Shown: positions 21,644 to 31,948, counted from the first letter of the stretch. The stretch: DNA of 64,000 bases from Solobacterium sp. UBA3691 (GCA_002372175.1 DFIS01000076.1:62001-126000), one strand, 5' to 3'. Notes: generated by a model from the letters alone, not told the origin. A program made the numbers and translations.

Positions 21644-23844
21644 CAAACAGGGAAGAACTGGAAAACTATATCAAACTGACCGGTAAGATGATCTATATCG
21701 TCTATCACAACGAAGAGACACTGTATACCGTCGCAAGATTCCTGATCAGCGATGAAAAGGAAAAGACGATCACCGTCACGGGTATGGTGCCTTCTCCGGA
21801 GACCGATACGATGTATACGATCTACGGCAGTTATACCGAGCATCCCAGATACGGGATGCAGTTTAATTTTGTCTCCTGCGAAAGACCGCTTCCGGAAGAG
21901 GCTGACGGCATCATCAAGTACCTCTCCGGTGTCAGTTTTCCGGGTATTGGCAAAAAGACGGCGGAAAAGATCGTCGCTCTGCTCGGAGATAACTGTCTGG
22001 AGATGATCCGGCAGGAACCATCCGTGCTGTATACGATCCCGGGGCTTTCCGCTGACAAGATCACCGTGATCACGGAAGGCCTGCGGGAAGAAGACGACGG
22101 CATGGAAGAGCTGATCCGTTTTCTGAATATCCACGGCATCGGCATGCGCAATCTGGTCAGGCTGAACCGTGCCTACGGCAAGCAGGCTCTCGAAAAGATC
22201 AAGCAGAATCCGTACCGGGTGATCGAAGAGTGCGATGGTTTCGGCTTCAAGACTGCGGATAAGATCGCCATGGCTCTGGGCTTTGCGGAGGACGATGAAC
22301 GCCGTCTTTACGCATTTATGATCTCTCTGTGCATGGATCTCTGCATGCGTCTGGGCGATTCGTATGTATCGGCGGAATACCTGCGGGAGAACTTTGAGAA
22401 GCAGTGTCAGGGGCTTACCTATGACTATGACAGTATTCTTGATCAGGTGCTGTTCAGCGGACGTCTGGTGCAGGAAGATAACCGTATTTATCCGGATACG
22501 CAGTATGAGGCAGAAACCGGTATTGCGAAGTTTCTGGAAGAATATCCGTATGAGATCCTTGAAGCATGTGACCGCGAGCTTCTGGACCGGTATCTGCTGG
22601 ATATGCAGAAGGCATTGTCGATCACCTATGATGAAGATCAGGTGAATGCGATCCACCGCTTCTTTGACTGTCCGTTCATGATCCTTACCGGGGGACCGGG
22701 AACCGGGAAAACGACTGTTGTCAGAGCTCTGGTGCAGTTATTCCGCATGCTGTATCCAAGCAGTACGATCGTCTGTGCAGCCCCTACGGGCAGAGCTGCC
22801 AAGCGCTTATCCGAGCTTACCGATACACCTTCGATGACGATCCATTCGCTGCTGAAGTGGGATCTGGAAACCAATACCTTCGGGGTGACGGAAGAAGAAC
22901 CGATCCTGGCAGATCTTTTGATCATTGATGAGTTCTCGATGGTCGACAGCTGGCTTTTCTACAATCTGCTGAAAGCTTCCAAACGGATCAAGCGCATCTG
23001 TGTGATCGGTGATGAGGATCAGCTTCCGAGTGTATCGCTTGGCAGTGTACTGCGTGATCTGATCGAATCTGAACGTTTTCCGCTGGTCCGTCTGTCGCGG
23101 ATCTACCGTCAGCGTGACGGCAGTGATGTGATCGAATTGGCGCATATGATCCACGATAACAGAGTTGATCTTTCCGCCCTGAACAAGGATGTGCGGTTTA
23201 TCGAACAGCCGGAGACAGGGGTCAGGAATGCCGTTGTGAAGATCGTACAGAATGCTCTGGACAAGGGGTATACGATCAACGATATTCAGGTGCTTTCCCC
23301 GATGTACGGAGGATCTGCCGGTATCGATGTGCTGAACAATGCTCTGCAGGAGGCATTCAATCCGCCGTCCGCAGACCGCAATGAGGCACGCTATGGCTAT
23401 GTTACATTCCGGGAAGGGGACAAGATCCTGCAGCTGAAGAATCAGCCTGATGACGATGTGTATAACGGGGATATCGGCATTCTCGAAGAGATCATTCCGG
23501 CCCGGGAGAGCGAAACGCATCAGAATGTTCTGATCGTTAACTTTGACGGTATATATGTGGAGTACAGCGGAGATAATGTCGGCAATATCTCACTTGCCTA
23601 CTGTATCTCCGTACATAAGTCACAGGGCAGTGAGTATCCGATCGTGATCTTTCCAATCGTACAGAGACATGCGATCATGCTGCAGCGCAAGCTGATCTAT
23701 ACCGGCATCACCAGATCACGGCAGTCGCTGATCCTGATCGGAGATAAAAATGCATTCATGCGGGGAATATCCCAGCTGGAGAGACATATCCGTCAGACAA
23801 CGCTGAAAAGAAGACTGACTGCACACGGTAATGAAATTTCCTGA
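21640..23844 (+). CDS. recD2: RecD2-type SF1B DNA helicase
   Basis: 734 residues, typical for RecD2 without RecBC partners. An N-terminal OB-like region comes first, then helix-hairpin-helix motifs (FPGIGKKTAEKIV, IHGIGMRN, GFGFKTADKIA) and Walker A GGPGTGKTTV near 348. Walker B is LLIIDEFSMVD, followed by the helicase motif GDEDQLPSV and the C-terminal motif YCISVHKSQGSEYP. It is a 5'-3' helicase in repair and recombination. Last gene of the rdgB operon. Confidence 0.95.
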   Translation: MTNREELENYIKLTGKMIYIVYHNEETLYTVARFLISDEKEKTITVTGMVPSPETDTMYTIYGSYTEHPRYGMQFNFVSCERPLPEEADGIIKYLSGVSFPGIGKKTAEKIVALLGDNCLEMIRQEPSVLYTIPGLSADKITVITEGLREEDDGMEELIRFLNIHGIGMRNLVRLNRAYGKQALEKIKQNPYRVIEECDGFGFKTADKIAMALGFAEDDERRLYAFMISLCMDLCMRLGDSYVSAEYLRENFEKQCQGLTYDYDSILDQVLFSGRLVQEDNRIYPDTQYEAETGIAKFLEEYPYEILEACDRELLDRYLLDMQKALSITYDEDQVNAIHRFFDCPFMILTGGPGTGKTTVVRALVQLFRMLYPSSTIVCAAPTGRAAKRLSELTDTPSMTIHSLLKWDLETNTFGVTEEEPILADLLIIDEFSMVDSWLFYNLLKASKRIKRICVIGDEDQLPSVSLGSVLRDLIESERFPLVRLSRIYRQRDGSDVIELAHMIHDNRVDLSALNKDVRFIEQPETGVRNAVVKIVQNALDKGYTINDIQVLSPMYGGSAGIDVLNNALQEAFNPPSADRNEARYGYVTFREGDKILQLKNQPDDDVYNGDIGILEEIIPARESETHQNVLIVNFDGIYVEYSGDNVGNISLAYCISVHKSQGSEYPIVIFPIVQRHAIMLQRKLIYTGITRSRQSLILIGDKNAFMRGISQLERHIRQTTLKRRLTAHGNEIS

Positions 23845-23872
23845 TGTCAAAAGGAAAGAAATGCTATATACT

Positions 23873-24110
23873 TGTTGTGTTAAATCGCTGAACGCGGATA
23901 AGTAGCGTACATGACGTATACAAGAGAGAGGGAGGATGGTGGAAGCTCCCGTATACGATGAACGTGAAGCTGCCGCGGAAGAGCTCTTGAAAAAGAGACG
24001 TTAATCCGCGTTAAGGATCAATTAAGGTGCGTACAGATCATGTACGAAACAGGATGGTACCGCGTATAACATACGTTCCTGCAAGGAATGTATGTTTTTA
24101 TTTAAGGAGG
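23873..24110 (+). promoter_or_regulatory. T-box riboswitch upstream of alaS
   Basis: The 240-base leader has a long stem I (from GCGGATAAGTAGCG to GAAGCTGCCGC) with GCT in the specifier-loop position, an alanine codon. The T-box sequence AGGATGGTACCGCG is at 24051-24064. A terminator follows: ACATACGTTCC (24069-24079) pairs with GGAATGTATGT (24085-24095), then TTTTT. Uncharged tRNA-Ala would stabilise the antiterminator and allow alaS expression. Confidence 0.92.
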
Positions 24111-24115
24111 AAAAT

Positions 24116-26758
24116 ATGACAGTACAGAAACAGTTGACAGGTGATCAGGTAAGACAGATGTTCCTGGATTTCTTTGCCGAGAAGGGAAGCATGATCGAAC
24201 CGGGAGCCAGTCTGATCCCGCATAACGATCCGACCCTGCTCTGGATCAATGCCGGTGTATCCGCATTAAAGAAGTATTTTGACGGTACGGAGAAACCACG
24301 CAACAACCGTATCGCCAATGCCCAGAAATCGATCAGAACGAATGATATCGAGAATGTCGGCAAGACTGCCCGTCATCATACATTCTTTGAGATGCTTGGA
24401 AACTTCTCGATCGGTGACTACTTCAAGGAAGAAGCCATTGCCTATGCATGGGAGTTCCTGACATCGCCGAAGTGGATCGGTTTTGACAAGCAGAGACTCT
24501 ATGTCACGGTTTATCCGGATGATGAAGTAGCGTATAACTGCTGGGTAAAGAACGGTATGATCGAATCCCATATCCGCAAGACTTACGATAACTTCTGGGA
24601 GATCGGTGAAGGCCCCGGCGGTCCGGATACCGAGCTGTATTATGACCGCGGTGAGAAGTATGATCCTCAGGGTCTTGGCGAGAAGCTCTTCTTTGAGGAT
24701 ATTGAGAATGACAGATATATCGAAGTATGGAATATCGTCTTCTCCCAGTATGACTGCAAGCCGGGTATCGTTCCCCGCAGTGAATACAAGGAGCTGCCGC
24801 AGAAGAATATCGATACCGGTATGGGTCTTGAACGTCTTGTCTGTCTGATCCAGGATGGCGAGACAAACTTCGATACTGATCTGTTCCTGCCGATCATCCA
24901 TGCGACGGAGAAGTTTGCGGTACACAGCTATGATGAAAGAGAATACAAGATGGCTTACAGAGTCATTGCCGATCATATCCGTACGGTTACCTTTGCGATC
25001 GCGGATGGTGCGACATTCTCCAACGAAGGCAGAGGATATGTACTGAGAAGAGTACTGCGCAGAGCTGTGCGCTACGGCATCAAGCTGGGTATCCGCGGAA
25101 GCTTCATGTACAAGCTTGTTAATACAGTTGCGGAAAACATGAAGGCATATTATCCGTATGTACTGGATAAGACAGAACTCATCGCCAAGCTGGTCAAGAC
25201 AGAAGAAGAGAGCTTCCATGCGACCCTGACTAACGGTGAACTTCTGCTCAACGAAGAACTGAAGAAGCATGCGGACAGCAAGATCCTGCCCGGTGAAGTC
25301 ATGTTCAAGCTGTATGATACTTACGGATTCCCGAGAGAGCTGACGACAGAGATCGCGGAAGAAGCCGGCTTTACCGTAGATAATGAAGGTTTTGACAGAG
25401 AGATGGCTGCCCAGAAACAGCGTGCACGTGATGCCCGCGGCAATGAGCAGAGCATGGGCTCACAGTCGGTTGATCTGATGAACTTTGAAGATCCTTCCGA
25501 GTTTACTGGTTATACGGACAAGACATGCGAGAGTAAGGTTATCGGCCTGTTTAAGGACGGTATTCGCGTGAATACGATCACGGATGAGGGTGATGTCATC
25601 CTGGATAAAACATGCTTCTATGCGGAAAGCGGCGGCCAGACAGCGGATACCGGTGTGCTCACAGGCAGCGGCTTCAAAGCGGAAGTAACAGATGTACGCA
25701 AGGCTCCGCACAAGCAGAGTCTGCATCATATCGTCGTTACCGAAGGCAGCATCACTGAAGGCGATACGGTATGCGGTGCCTACGACTATGCAAGAAGACA
25801 GATGACACGGGCAAACCATTCCTCTCTGCATCTGCTGCAGGCAGCCCTGCGTCAGATCGTCGGTGATCATGTTGCCCAGGCCGGTTCCTATAACGGACCT
25901 GATTACGGACGTTTCGACTTCACACACTACGAGAAGATGACACCCGAACAGCTCAAGGCTGTAGAAGAACTCGTCAATGAGAAGATCGCTGAGAATTTGC
26001 CGGTAACAACAGAAGTCATGAGTATCGAAGATGCCCAGCACAGCGGTGCCATTGCATTATTCGATGAGAAGTACGGAGATACCGTCAGAGTTGTCTCCAT
26101 GGGTGATTTCTCCAAGGAATTCTGCGGCGGCACACATGCGTCAAATACAGGCGATCTCGGTCTCTTCAAGATCATCAGTGAAGAATCGATTGGTTCCGGT
26201 GTCAGAAGAATTACTTCCAAGACCAAGCTGGCAGCGTATGAAGATTTCAAATCCGAGGAAGAATACCTGAAGGATACAGCCAAACTGTTCAAGATGGCGA
26301 ATTACCAGGGTCTGCAGGACAAGATCCGCCAGCTGCAGGAGGAAAACAGCACTCTGCGCAAACAGGTGGCAGAAGCCAGGGGCAAGGCCCTGATCGCAGA
26401 AGCAGACAGCAAGGTCAAGGCAGCAGAAAAGATCAATGATCTGCATGTACTCTTTGTCCGTGAGAAGGATATGGATACAGGCAAGATGAAGGAATATGCC
26501 GAACTGCTCAGAAACAAGCTTACCGACGGTCTTGTCTTTGTGACAAACACAGCGGATGAAAAGATCACCTTTGTCTGTGCAGCTTCCAAGGCAGCCATCG
26601 ACAAAGGCCTTAAAGCTGGTGATCTCGTCAGACTTGCGGCAGAGAAGACAGGCGGCAAGGGCGGCGGACGTCCCGACATGGCTCAGGCAGGCGGCAGAGA
26701 CTTCACGCATCTTGATGAGGCTGTTGAATCCGTTAAGGAGAAAATCAGAAATTCTTAA
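24116..26758 (+). CDS. alaS: Alanyl-tRNA synthetase
   Basis: 880 residues. The class II core shows NDPTLLWINAGV and RHHTFFEMLGNFSIGDYFK. The editing domain has NHSSLHLLQAAL and the zinc site CGGTHASNTGDLG, and a C-terminal DHHA1 domain ends with GGKGGGRPDMAQAGG. It charges tRNA-Ala. ATG 24116 is preceded by AAGGAGG. An earlier in-frame start at 24092 would lie in the leader terminator and is rejected. Controlled by the T-box upstream. Confidence 0.97.
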   Translation: MTVQKQLTGDQVRQMFLDFFAEKGSMIEPGASLIPHNDPTLLWINAGVSALKKYFDGTEKPRNNRIANAQKSIRTNDIENVGKTARHHTFFEMLGNFSIGDYFKEEAIAYAWEFLTSPKWIGFDKQRLYVTVYPDDEVAYNCWVKNGMIESHIRKTYDNFWEIGEGPGGPDTELYYDRGEKYDPQGLGEKLFFEDIENDRYIEVWNIVFSQYDCKPGIVPRSEYKELPQKNIDTGMGLERLVCLIQDGETNFDTDLFLPIIHATEKFAVHSYDEREYKMAYRVIADHIRTVTFAIADGATFSNEGRGYVLRRVLRRAVRYGIKLGIRGSFMYKLVNTVAENMKAYYPYVLDKTELIAKLVKTEEESFHATLTNGELLLNEELKKHADSKILPGEVMFKLYDTYGFPRELTTEIAEEAGFTVDNEGFDREMAAQKQRARDARGNEQSMGSQSVDLMNFEDPSEFTGYTDKTCESKVIGLFKDGIRVNTITDEGDVILDKTCFYAESGGQTADTGVLTGSGFKAEVTDVRKAPHKQSLHHIVVTEGSITEGDTVCGAYDYARRQMTRANHSSLHLLQAALRQIVGDHVAQAGSYNGPDYGRFDFTHYEKMTPEQLKAVEELVNEKIAENLPVTTEVMSIEDAQHSGAIALFDEKYGDTVRVVSMGDFSKEFCGGTHASNTGDLGLFKIISEESIGSGVRRITSKTKLAAYEDFKSEEEYLKDTAKLFKMANYQGLQDKIRQLQEENSTLRKQVAEARGKALIAEADSKVKAAEKINDLHVLFVREKDMDTGKMKEYAELLRNKLTDGLVFVTNTADEKITFVCAASKAAIDKGLKAGDLVRLAAEKTGGKGGGRPDMAQAGGRDFTHLDEAVESVKEKIRNS

Positions 26759-26822
26759 ACCTCTTCGTATATACTTTTGAACTGAATTGTTCTAAAATAA
26801 ATGCAAGTGAGGTGGTGATCTT

Positions 26823-27089
26823 ATGACAAAGAAAGATATTTCTCCGACCGTCAGTTTTAACGCTGATGAAGTCAGAAGAAAGAATATTGCACAGGTTCTC
26901 AAACTCGTTCAGGAAGCACTGGAAGAAAGAGGGTATACAGCGATCAATCAGCTTGCCGGATATCTGATCTCCAATGATCCTGCCTATATCTCAAGTCATA
27001 AGAATGCCAGAAGCATCATTCAGTCTGTTGAGAGGCATGAGATCATAGAAGAACTTGTACGCTTCTATCTGGAAGAACACGCTGAGTGA
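26823..27089 (+). CDS. ireB: IreB family regulatory phosphoprotein (UPF0297)
   Basis: 88 residues, the family length, with SFNADEVRRKNIAQVL, YTAINQLAGYLISNDPAYI and HKNARSII. IreB is a substrate of the Ser/Thr kinase IreK and modulates cell-wall antibiotic resistance in enterococci. ATG has GAGGTGGTGAT upstream. It usually precedes ruvX and a DUF1292 gene. Here ruvX is missing from this place. Confidence 0.93.
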   Translation: MTKKDISPTVSFNADEVRRKNIAQVLKLVQEALEERGYTAINQLAGYLISNDPAYISSHKNARSIIQSVERHEIIEELVRFYLEEHAE

Positions 27090-27183
27090 GCAGTTATACC
27101 GCAGCATTCTTTGAGAGTGGGCGGTCTTTCGAAATCAATAACAAGACAGAAGGCGTACTGCGCCTTTTGTTTAGGAGGAAAAC

Positions 27184-27420
27184 ATGAGTGAAAAAATGAT
27201 TACACTGATCAATGATGAGGGTCAGGAGACTCAGGCTGAACTGGTCCTGACCTTTGAGTATGAAGGTAAGAATATCGCACTTATCGGTGACGGTGATGAT
27301 GTCTATCCGTTTTTCTATGATGATGACGGAAACCTGGATGCGGTAGAGGATCCGGAATTACTCGAGGTCTGTGCAGAAGTACTTAATGCATTTGAGGAAG
27401 AAGCGGAAGAAAACGAATGA
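27184..27420 (+). CDS. DUF1292 family protein (YrzB-like)
   Basis: 78 residues, very acidic (ITLINDEGQETQAELVLTFE start, many Asp and Glu). Matches the DUF1292/YrzB family encoded next to ireB and ruvX in many Bacillota. Molecular role unknown. TTAGGAGGAAAAC ribosome site. Overlaps mltG by ATGA. Confidence 0.85.
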   Translation: MSEKMITLINDEGQETQAELVLTFEYEGKNIALIGDGDDVYPFFYDDDGNLDAVEDPELLEVCAEVLNAFEEEAEENE

Positions 27421-28505
27421 GCTCTGTTAAGAGAAGAAGAAAACACAGAAGAAGGATCAGACCGCTACGTATCCTGTTCCTGCTGGCAATTGCGGCTCTG
27501 GCTGTCTTAGGCGTCATGTACATGCGCTATAAGAGCAATCTGAAGCCGGTATCGGATATTCCGGAAACCGTTCTGTTTGAAGTCAAAGCCGGATCATCGG
27601 TAAAGGATGTTGCTGAAGATCTGGAAGCTGCCGGTCTTGTACGCAATGCGGACAGTGCCTATCTCTTTGCCAGAAGGAATAACCTCGGCAATATCAAGTC
27701 GGGTGAATATGAACTGGATAAGAGCTGGGATCCGGAAAAGATCTTTACGTGGATCAGCGATGCCTCCAATGCCATCGTCTATGATACAACGGTAACGATC
27801 GTCGAAGGCGACTGGGCCAAGGATATGGCCAATAAGATCGCCAATGCGACATCTGTAACTGCTGATGAACTGATGAATCTCTGGAACGATGAGACATATC
27901 TGCGTTCACTGATGAGCCGTTATCCGTTTATTACGGAAGATCTCTTCGACCCTGATATCCGCACTAAGCTGGAAGGTTATCTGGCCCCGAATACATATCG
28001 TTTCTATCAGGAGACAACAGCCGAAGAGATCACGGAGAAGATCCTTGATCAGTCACTGAAGGTCTACAATGAACTGGAAGCGGATATGAAAAAGAGCTCA
28101 CTGAGCATCAATGAGATCTATACACTGGCAAGTATCGTCCAGTTTGAGAGCGGTGATGTCAACGAAATGGCAAATATCTCCGGTGTCTTCTGGAACCGTC
28201 TCGATATAGATATGCCGCTGCAGTCCAGTGCTACGGTATGTTATGCGATCGACTTTGACAAGGGTGATCACTGGATGGACTGTGAAGTGAACGGTAACTT
28301 TGAATCACCGTACAATACGTACAAGTACGGCGGACTGCCTCCGGGTCCGATCCTGAATCCCGGTTATGATGCGATCTATGCGACCCTGCATCCGGCCAAG
28401 CACAAGTATTATTACTTCATGGCAGATGTATACGGTACAGGTCAGATCTACTATGCCGAGACACTGGCAGAACATGAGGCCAACGTGTCCAAGTACCTGC
28501 GATGA
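27417..28505 (+). CDS. mltG: Endolytic transglycosylase MltG (YceG-like)
   Basis: 362 residues. A basic cytoplasmic start is followed by one membrane segment (ILFLLAIAALAVLGVMYM, about 18-38), a LysM-like region and the YceG domain. The catalytic Glu is in LASIVQFES, followed by VFWNRL. It cuts nascent glycan strands and so sets their length at the membrane. Overlaps the Nudix gene by ATGA. Confidence 0.93.
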   Translation: MSSVKRRRKHRRRIRPLRILFLLAIAALAVLGVMYMRYKSNLKPVSDIPETVLFEVKAGSSVKDVAEDLEAAGLVRNADSAYLFARRNNLGNIKSGEYELDKSWDPEKIFTWISDASNAIVYDTTVTIVEGDWAKDMANKIANATSVTADELMNLWNDETYLRSLMSRYPFITEDLFDPDIRTKLEGYLAPNTYRFYQETTAEEITEKILDQSLKVYNELEADMKKSSLSINEIYTLASIVQFESGDVNEMANISGVFWNRLDIDMPLQSSATVCYAIDFDKGDHWMDCEVNGNFESPYNTYKYGGLPPGPILNPGYDAIYATLHPAKHKYYYFMADVYGTGQIYYAETLAEHEANVSKYLR

Positions 28506-28978
28506 TACGGACAACACTGGTCTATCTGCAGGATCAGGGATATTGGCTGATGCTCAGACGTGACAAGAAGAAACAGGATATCAATGCCGGAAAATGGATC
28601 GGTACAGGCGGCAAGCTCGAAGAAGGGGAAACACCCCGGGCATGCGCATACCGGGAGACGGTGGAAGAGACAGGGCTGAAACCGGCATCTCTCACATACC
28701 GCGGCACCGTATACTTCTGTTACGGCGATATCGACAGCGAGAAGATGTATGTCTATACCGGTACTGTTAATGACAGAGCGTTTTCTGACAGTGATGAAGG
28801 CACGCTGGCCTGGATCAGAGAAGAAGATATTTTGACGCTTCCGTTATGGGAAGGGGATAAAGCTTTTTTACCGTTACTGATGAAGCCGGCGGATATCTTC
28901 TGCATGTCACTGCTGTATGATCAGCACGGTAACCTGCTGAAGGTCGAAACACTGCCGGCGGAAACCGAAAACCAGTAG
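28502..28978 (+). CDS. Nudix hydrolase (8-oxo-dGTP diphosphatase type)
   Basis: 158 residues. The Nudix box runs from GGKLEEGET to RETVEETGL (about residues 34-56), with all metal-binding Glu residues. The N-terminal TLVYLQDQGYWLMLRR resembles MutT/YtkD-type enzymes that cleanse oxidised nucleotides. Exact substrate not assigned. Overlaps mltG by ATGA. Confidence 0.88.
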   Translation: MIRTTLVYLQDQGYWLMLRRDKKKQDINAGKWIGTGGKLEEGETPRACAYRETVEETGLKPASLTYRGTVYFCYGDIDSEKMYVYTGTVNDRAFSDSDEGTLAWIREEDILTLPLWEGDKAFLPLLMKPADIFCMSLLYDQHGNLLKVETLPAETENQ

Positions 28979-28995
28979 AAAACGAAGTACCTTGG

Positions 28996-29004
28996 TGGTA
29001 TAAT
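28996..29004 (+). promoter_or_regulatory. Extended -10 promoter of greA
   Basis: TGG-TATAAT with the hexamer at 28999-29004, 26 bases before the ATG, which has AAAGGAG. Confidence 0.6.
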
Positions 29005-29030
29005 GCATACGCTTGATAAAGGAGTTATTT

Positions 29031-29510
29031 ATGTCTGAAGAAAAAGTATATGTAACATATGTTACGGAAGAAGGTCTGAAAAAACTGCAGGATGAGTATG
29101 ATCATCTGATCCATGTTGAAAGAGAAGAGAACCTGAAAGAACTGAAAGAAGCCAGAGCACTTGGTGACCTTTCGGAAAATGCTGACTACGATGCAGCCAG
29201 AGAGAGACAGGCACAGATCCAGGCCAGGATCAATGAACTGGAGGCCATGCTCGATCACTATGAACTGATCGATACAAGCAAAGGAGGCTCCAAGACTGTA
29301 CGTATCGGTTCTACGGTAACGATCGAATTCCTTGATATCCATCAGGAAGAGACGTATACGATCGTTGGTTCCACCGAGGCTGATCCGCTCAACGGAAAGC
29401 TCTCCAACGAGACACCGCTGGCACAGGCTATTCTTGATCACAAGATCGGTGATACCGTATCGGTTCAGGCTAAGACACCGTACGATGTGATCATCATCAC
29501 GATTAAATAA
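29031..29510 (+). CDS. greA: Transcription elongation factor GreA
   Basis: 159 residues from ATG 29031 (MSEEKVYVTYVTEEGLKKLQ). The N-terminal coiled coil has the acidic tip LGDLSENADYDAARERQ, followed by the C-terminal FKBP-like domain. It stimulates transcript cleavage in backtracked RNA polymerase. Single-gene unit with its own promoter. Confidence 0.96.
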   Translation: MSEEKVYVTYVTEEGLKKLQDEYDHLIHVEREENLKELKEARALGDLSENADYDAARERQAQIQARINELEAMLDHYELIDTSKGGSKTVRIGSTVTIEFLDIHQEETYTIVGSTEADPLNGKLSNETPLAQAILDHKIGDTVSVQAKTPYDVIIITIK

Positions 29511-29564
29511 TTTCTTCAGGGAAATACGGGAATACAGACAATAAGATAAGCAGGAGGTTTACTC

Positions 29565-30032
29565 ATGAAACAGCTGCTTATCTTTTCTTTGTTTATCATT
29601 CTGGTATTCATGATCGACATTACACCGGAAGATCCTGCACAGATGAAAAAAGAGACGATCAGCATAATCGTAGACGGAGCCGTTGAACAGCCGGGTGTTT
29701 ACGAGACACAGCCATACTCTACGGTCAGTGAAGTACTGGCAAAAGCAGGCATCAGTGAAGATGCAGATATGAGTGTGATCAATCCCGGTACCGTGCTGAA
29801 GGACAGGGATATACTGATCATTCCGGAAAAGAGAACCGAAAGCCGTGTGTCGATCAATACAGCAGATCTGGATACACTGTGCACACTTCCTGGAATCGGA
29901 CCGACGACGGCAGAAAAGATCATCGATTACAGGAATACCATGGGCCTGTTTCAGAATACCGATGATCTGCAGAAGGTCAAGGGAATCGGACCGAAGAAGT
30001 ATGAGAAACTGAAGGAATTCATATGTCTCTAG
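29565..30032 (+). CDS. comEA: DNA uptake protein ComEA
   Basis: 155 residues. An N-terminal membrane anchor (LLIFSLFIILVFMI) is followed by an SLBB-type domain (about 35-85: VDGAVEQPGVYET) and a C-terminal helix-hairpin-helix pair (SINTADLDTLCTLPGIGPTT and KVKGIGPKKYEKL). It binds incoming double-stranded DNA outside the membrane. It overlaps comEC by 10 bases. Confidence 0.95.
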   Translation: MKQLLIFSLFIILVFMIDITPEDPAQMKKETISIIVDGAVEQPGVYETQPYSTVSEVLAKAGISEDADMSVINPGTVLKDRDILIIPEKRTESRVSINTADLDTLCTLPGIGPTTAEKIIDYRNTMGLFQNTDDLQKVKGIGPKKYEKLKEFICL

Positions 30033-31945
30033 GATCACTGCGTGAGGATCTTCTGCATCACTCACTGCTGATCGCGGTCATGGCACTGTTTTTCCGCCGT
30101 TATCCGTTTACTTCTGCTGCTGTTGTCCTGGTCCTTGGCTTTCTGCAGAAACGGCGCAGCTTCCTGTTTCTTGCGCTGTTAGTCTGTGTCTTCTTCGTAC
30201 GCATGTATCTGCGCACGGACAGGCAGTTCTTTGAAGGAAGGGTGATCACGGTCAGAGACCGCTACTGCATTGCGGAAAACGGCGAACAGAGACTGCTATT
30301 GTATACGGACAGGCAGCCGCTGCTGGATTCCCGCATATCCTTTGCCTGCACTCCGGAAAGAATTGTCTCCTCACCGCTGTTTTACAGACATACATTTGCG
30401 CAGAACATGTACAGTCACGGGGTGACGGAAAGCTGCCGGATCAACGGTTACCAGGTCAAAAGACCTTCCCGCAGTATCCGCGGATATCTGCAGAAGCGCA
30501 CATATGCGATCGAAGATGAACAGATTCAGAGACTGGTACAGAGGATCCTGCTGGACATGCACAGTGCTGATGATGATCTGATCAGTTCTCTTCGCACTTC
30601 CGGTTTCTCATTGATCGGCATTACCTACGTGATCTCTTCCGTGCTGAAGTATTTCACTGACCGGAAACACAGAAATACCGTGATTCTGATCCTGCAGGGC
30701 ATGCTTGTATATGTATATCATTTTCCGGTCAATCTGCTGTTTTCCTTTCTCTACAGACTCAGCGGATATACACCGCTGAATGCACACGAACGCCTGGGGC
30801 TCTGTATCCTGTCCGTGCTGTTTCTGTTTCCGTATGCGGTTTTTTCCTCCGGTACCATCATCATGATCCTGTTCCGTCTTCTGCGTCTTTACCGGCTGAA
30901 AACGGAAGAACGTTTACTCGCCGATGTCTTTATCCAGAGCATCCTGTTTCAGCGTGTCAGCCTGCTGAAATGGCTGCTCTACGGTATGATCCTGCCGGTA
31001 TACGGTATTCTGTGGTTCATGGCACTGTTCTGCCTGTACAGGCCTGTTTCTCTGCTTGTTACAGCTGTATATATCTTTGACAGATTTACTGCTGTTACCG
31101 ATCTCTTCTCATTGCCAGGCAGTGTGCTTGGGGCAGGGCTGCCAGTTTATCTTCTGATGGTCCTGATCATGCGCGGTAAACCGTATATATTCCGTTATGC
31201 CCTGATCCTGTTTCTGATTTTTCAGTATACAGGCCTGTTTCATCCGCTGGCAGAAGTCACATTTGTGAATGTCGGACAGGGTGATGCCATCTTGATCAGG
31301 CAGCCGTTTAATTCCTGCAATATTCTGGTCGATACCGGAAGACCCTCTGCATATACAGACCTGAGAGGATACCTGCAGGCATTGGGCATACGCAGGATCG
31401 ATCTTCTGCTGATCAGTCACAGTGATGATGATCATGACGGCAATGCCGAACGTGTGGAAAACGACTATGGTGCAGAGGTGATCCGTGATCACTTCAGTAC
31501 GCTGCAGCGAGGCAGGTTACGCCTGCATGATCTGAATACGATCAATGATGAAGAAGACAGCAACCGCAGCTCACAGACAGTTCTGTTTGCGATGAATGGC
31601 CTGACGTATCTTCTGACCGGGGATATCGATCTGTATAACGAAGAGGTACTGCTGAGGGAGTATGATGATCTGCACTGCGACATCCTGAAGCTTGCACACC
31701 ATGGCAGTGACACAGCTTCCGGCGATGCCTTTCTTGAGCGTACGAGACCTTTGCTGGCGGTTGTCTCTGCCGGTCTGAACAATTACTATGGTCATCCACA
31801 TCCTGCCGTCATGCAGAGACTTCAGGACTGGCATATTGCTTCTTTGAATACAGCAGAGAACGGGGATATCCGGATCCTGTGTCTGCCGCATGTCAATCTG
31901 CTTGTTACAGCCGATAAAAAGACCGGCATACTATTGCCTGGATAA
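30023..31945 (+). CDS. comEC: DNA uptake channel ComEC/Rec2
   Basis: 640 residues, somewhat shorter than the usual 730-780, mainly at the N-terminal region. The N-terminal membrane helices and the DUF4131-like part are followed by the Competence domain with many membrane segments (about 180-400). The C-terminal metallo-beta-lactamase domain carries VNVGQGDAILI, ISHSDDDHDGN and LAHHGSDTAS. It translocates one DNA strand while the lactamase-like domain probably degrades the other. Confidence 0.93.
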   Translation: MSLGSLREDLLHHSLLIAVMALFFRRYPFTSAAVVLVLGFLQKRRSFLFLALLVCVFFVRMYLRTDRQFFEGRVITVRDRYCIAENGEQRLLLYTDRQPLLDSRISFACTPERIVSSPLFYRHTFAQNMYSHGVTESCRINGYQVKRPSRSIRGYLQKRTYAIEDEQIQRLVQRILLDMHSADDDLISSLRTSGFSLIGITYVISSVLKYFTDRKHRNTVILILQGMLVYVYHFPVNLLFSFLYRLSGYTPLNAHERLGLCILSVLFLFPYAVFSSGTIIMILFRLLRLYRLKTEERLLADVFIQSILFQRVSLLKWLLYGMILPVYGILWFMALFCLYRPVSLLVTAVYIFDRFTAVTDLFSLPGSVLGAGLPVYLLMVLIMRGKPYIFRYALILFLIFQYTGLFHPLAEVTFVNVGQGDAILIRQPFNSCNILVDTGRPSAYTDLRGYLQALGIRRIDLLLISHSDDDHDGNAERVENDYGAEVIRDHFSTLQRGRLRLHDLNTINDEEDSNRSSQTVLFAMNGLTYLLTGDIDLYNEEVLLREYDDLHCDILKLAHHGSDTASGDAFLERTRPLLAVVSAGLNNYYGHPHPAVMQRLQDWHIASLNTAENGDIRILCLPHVNLLVTADKKTGILLPG

Positions 31946-31948
31946 AGG

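Noticed and set aside
21547..22656. Long minus-strand frame opposite mnmA/recD2 (and similar ones opposite alaS, gltX, ackA, mnmA)
   Set aside because: These follow from codon bias of the real genes on the other strand; their translations are Ile/His/Arg-rich with no family signal.
24092..24115. Upstream start for alaS giving an MFLFKEEN extension
   Set aside because: It would begin inside the T-box terminator; the ATG at 24116 has a perfect ribosome site and a normal AlaRS N-terminus.
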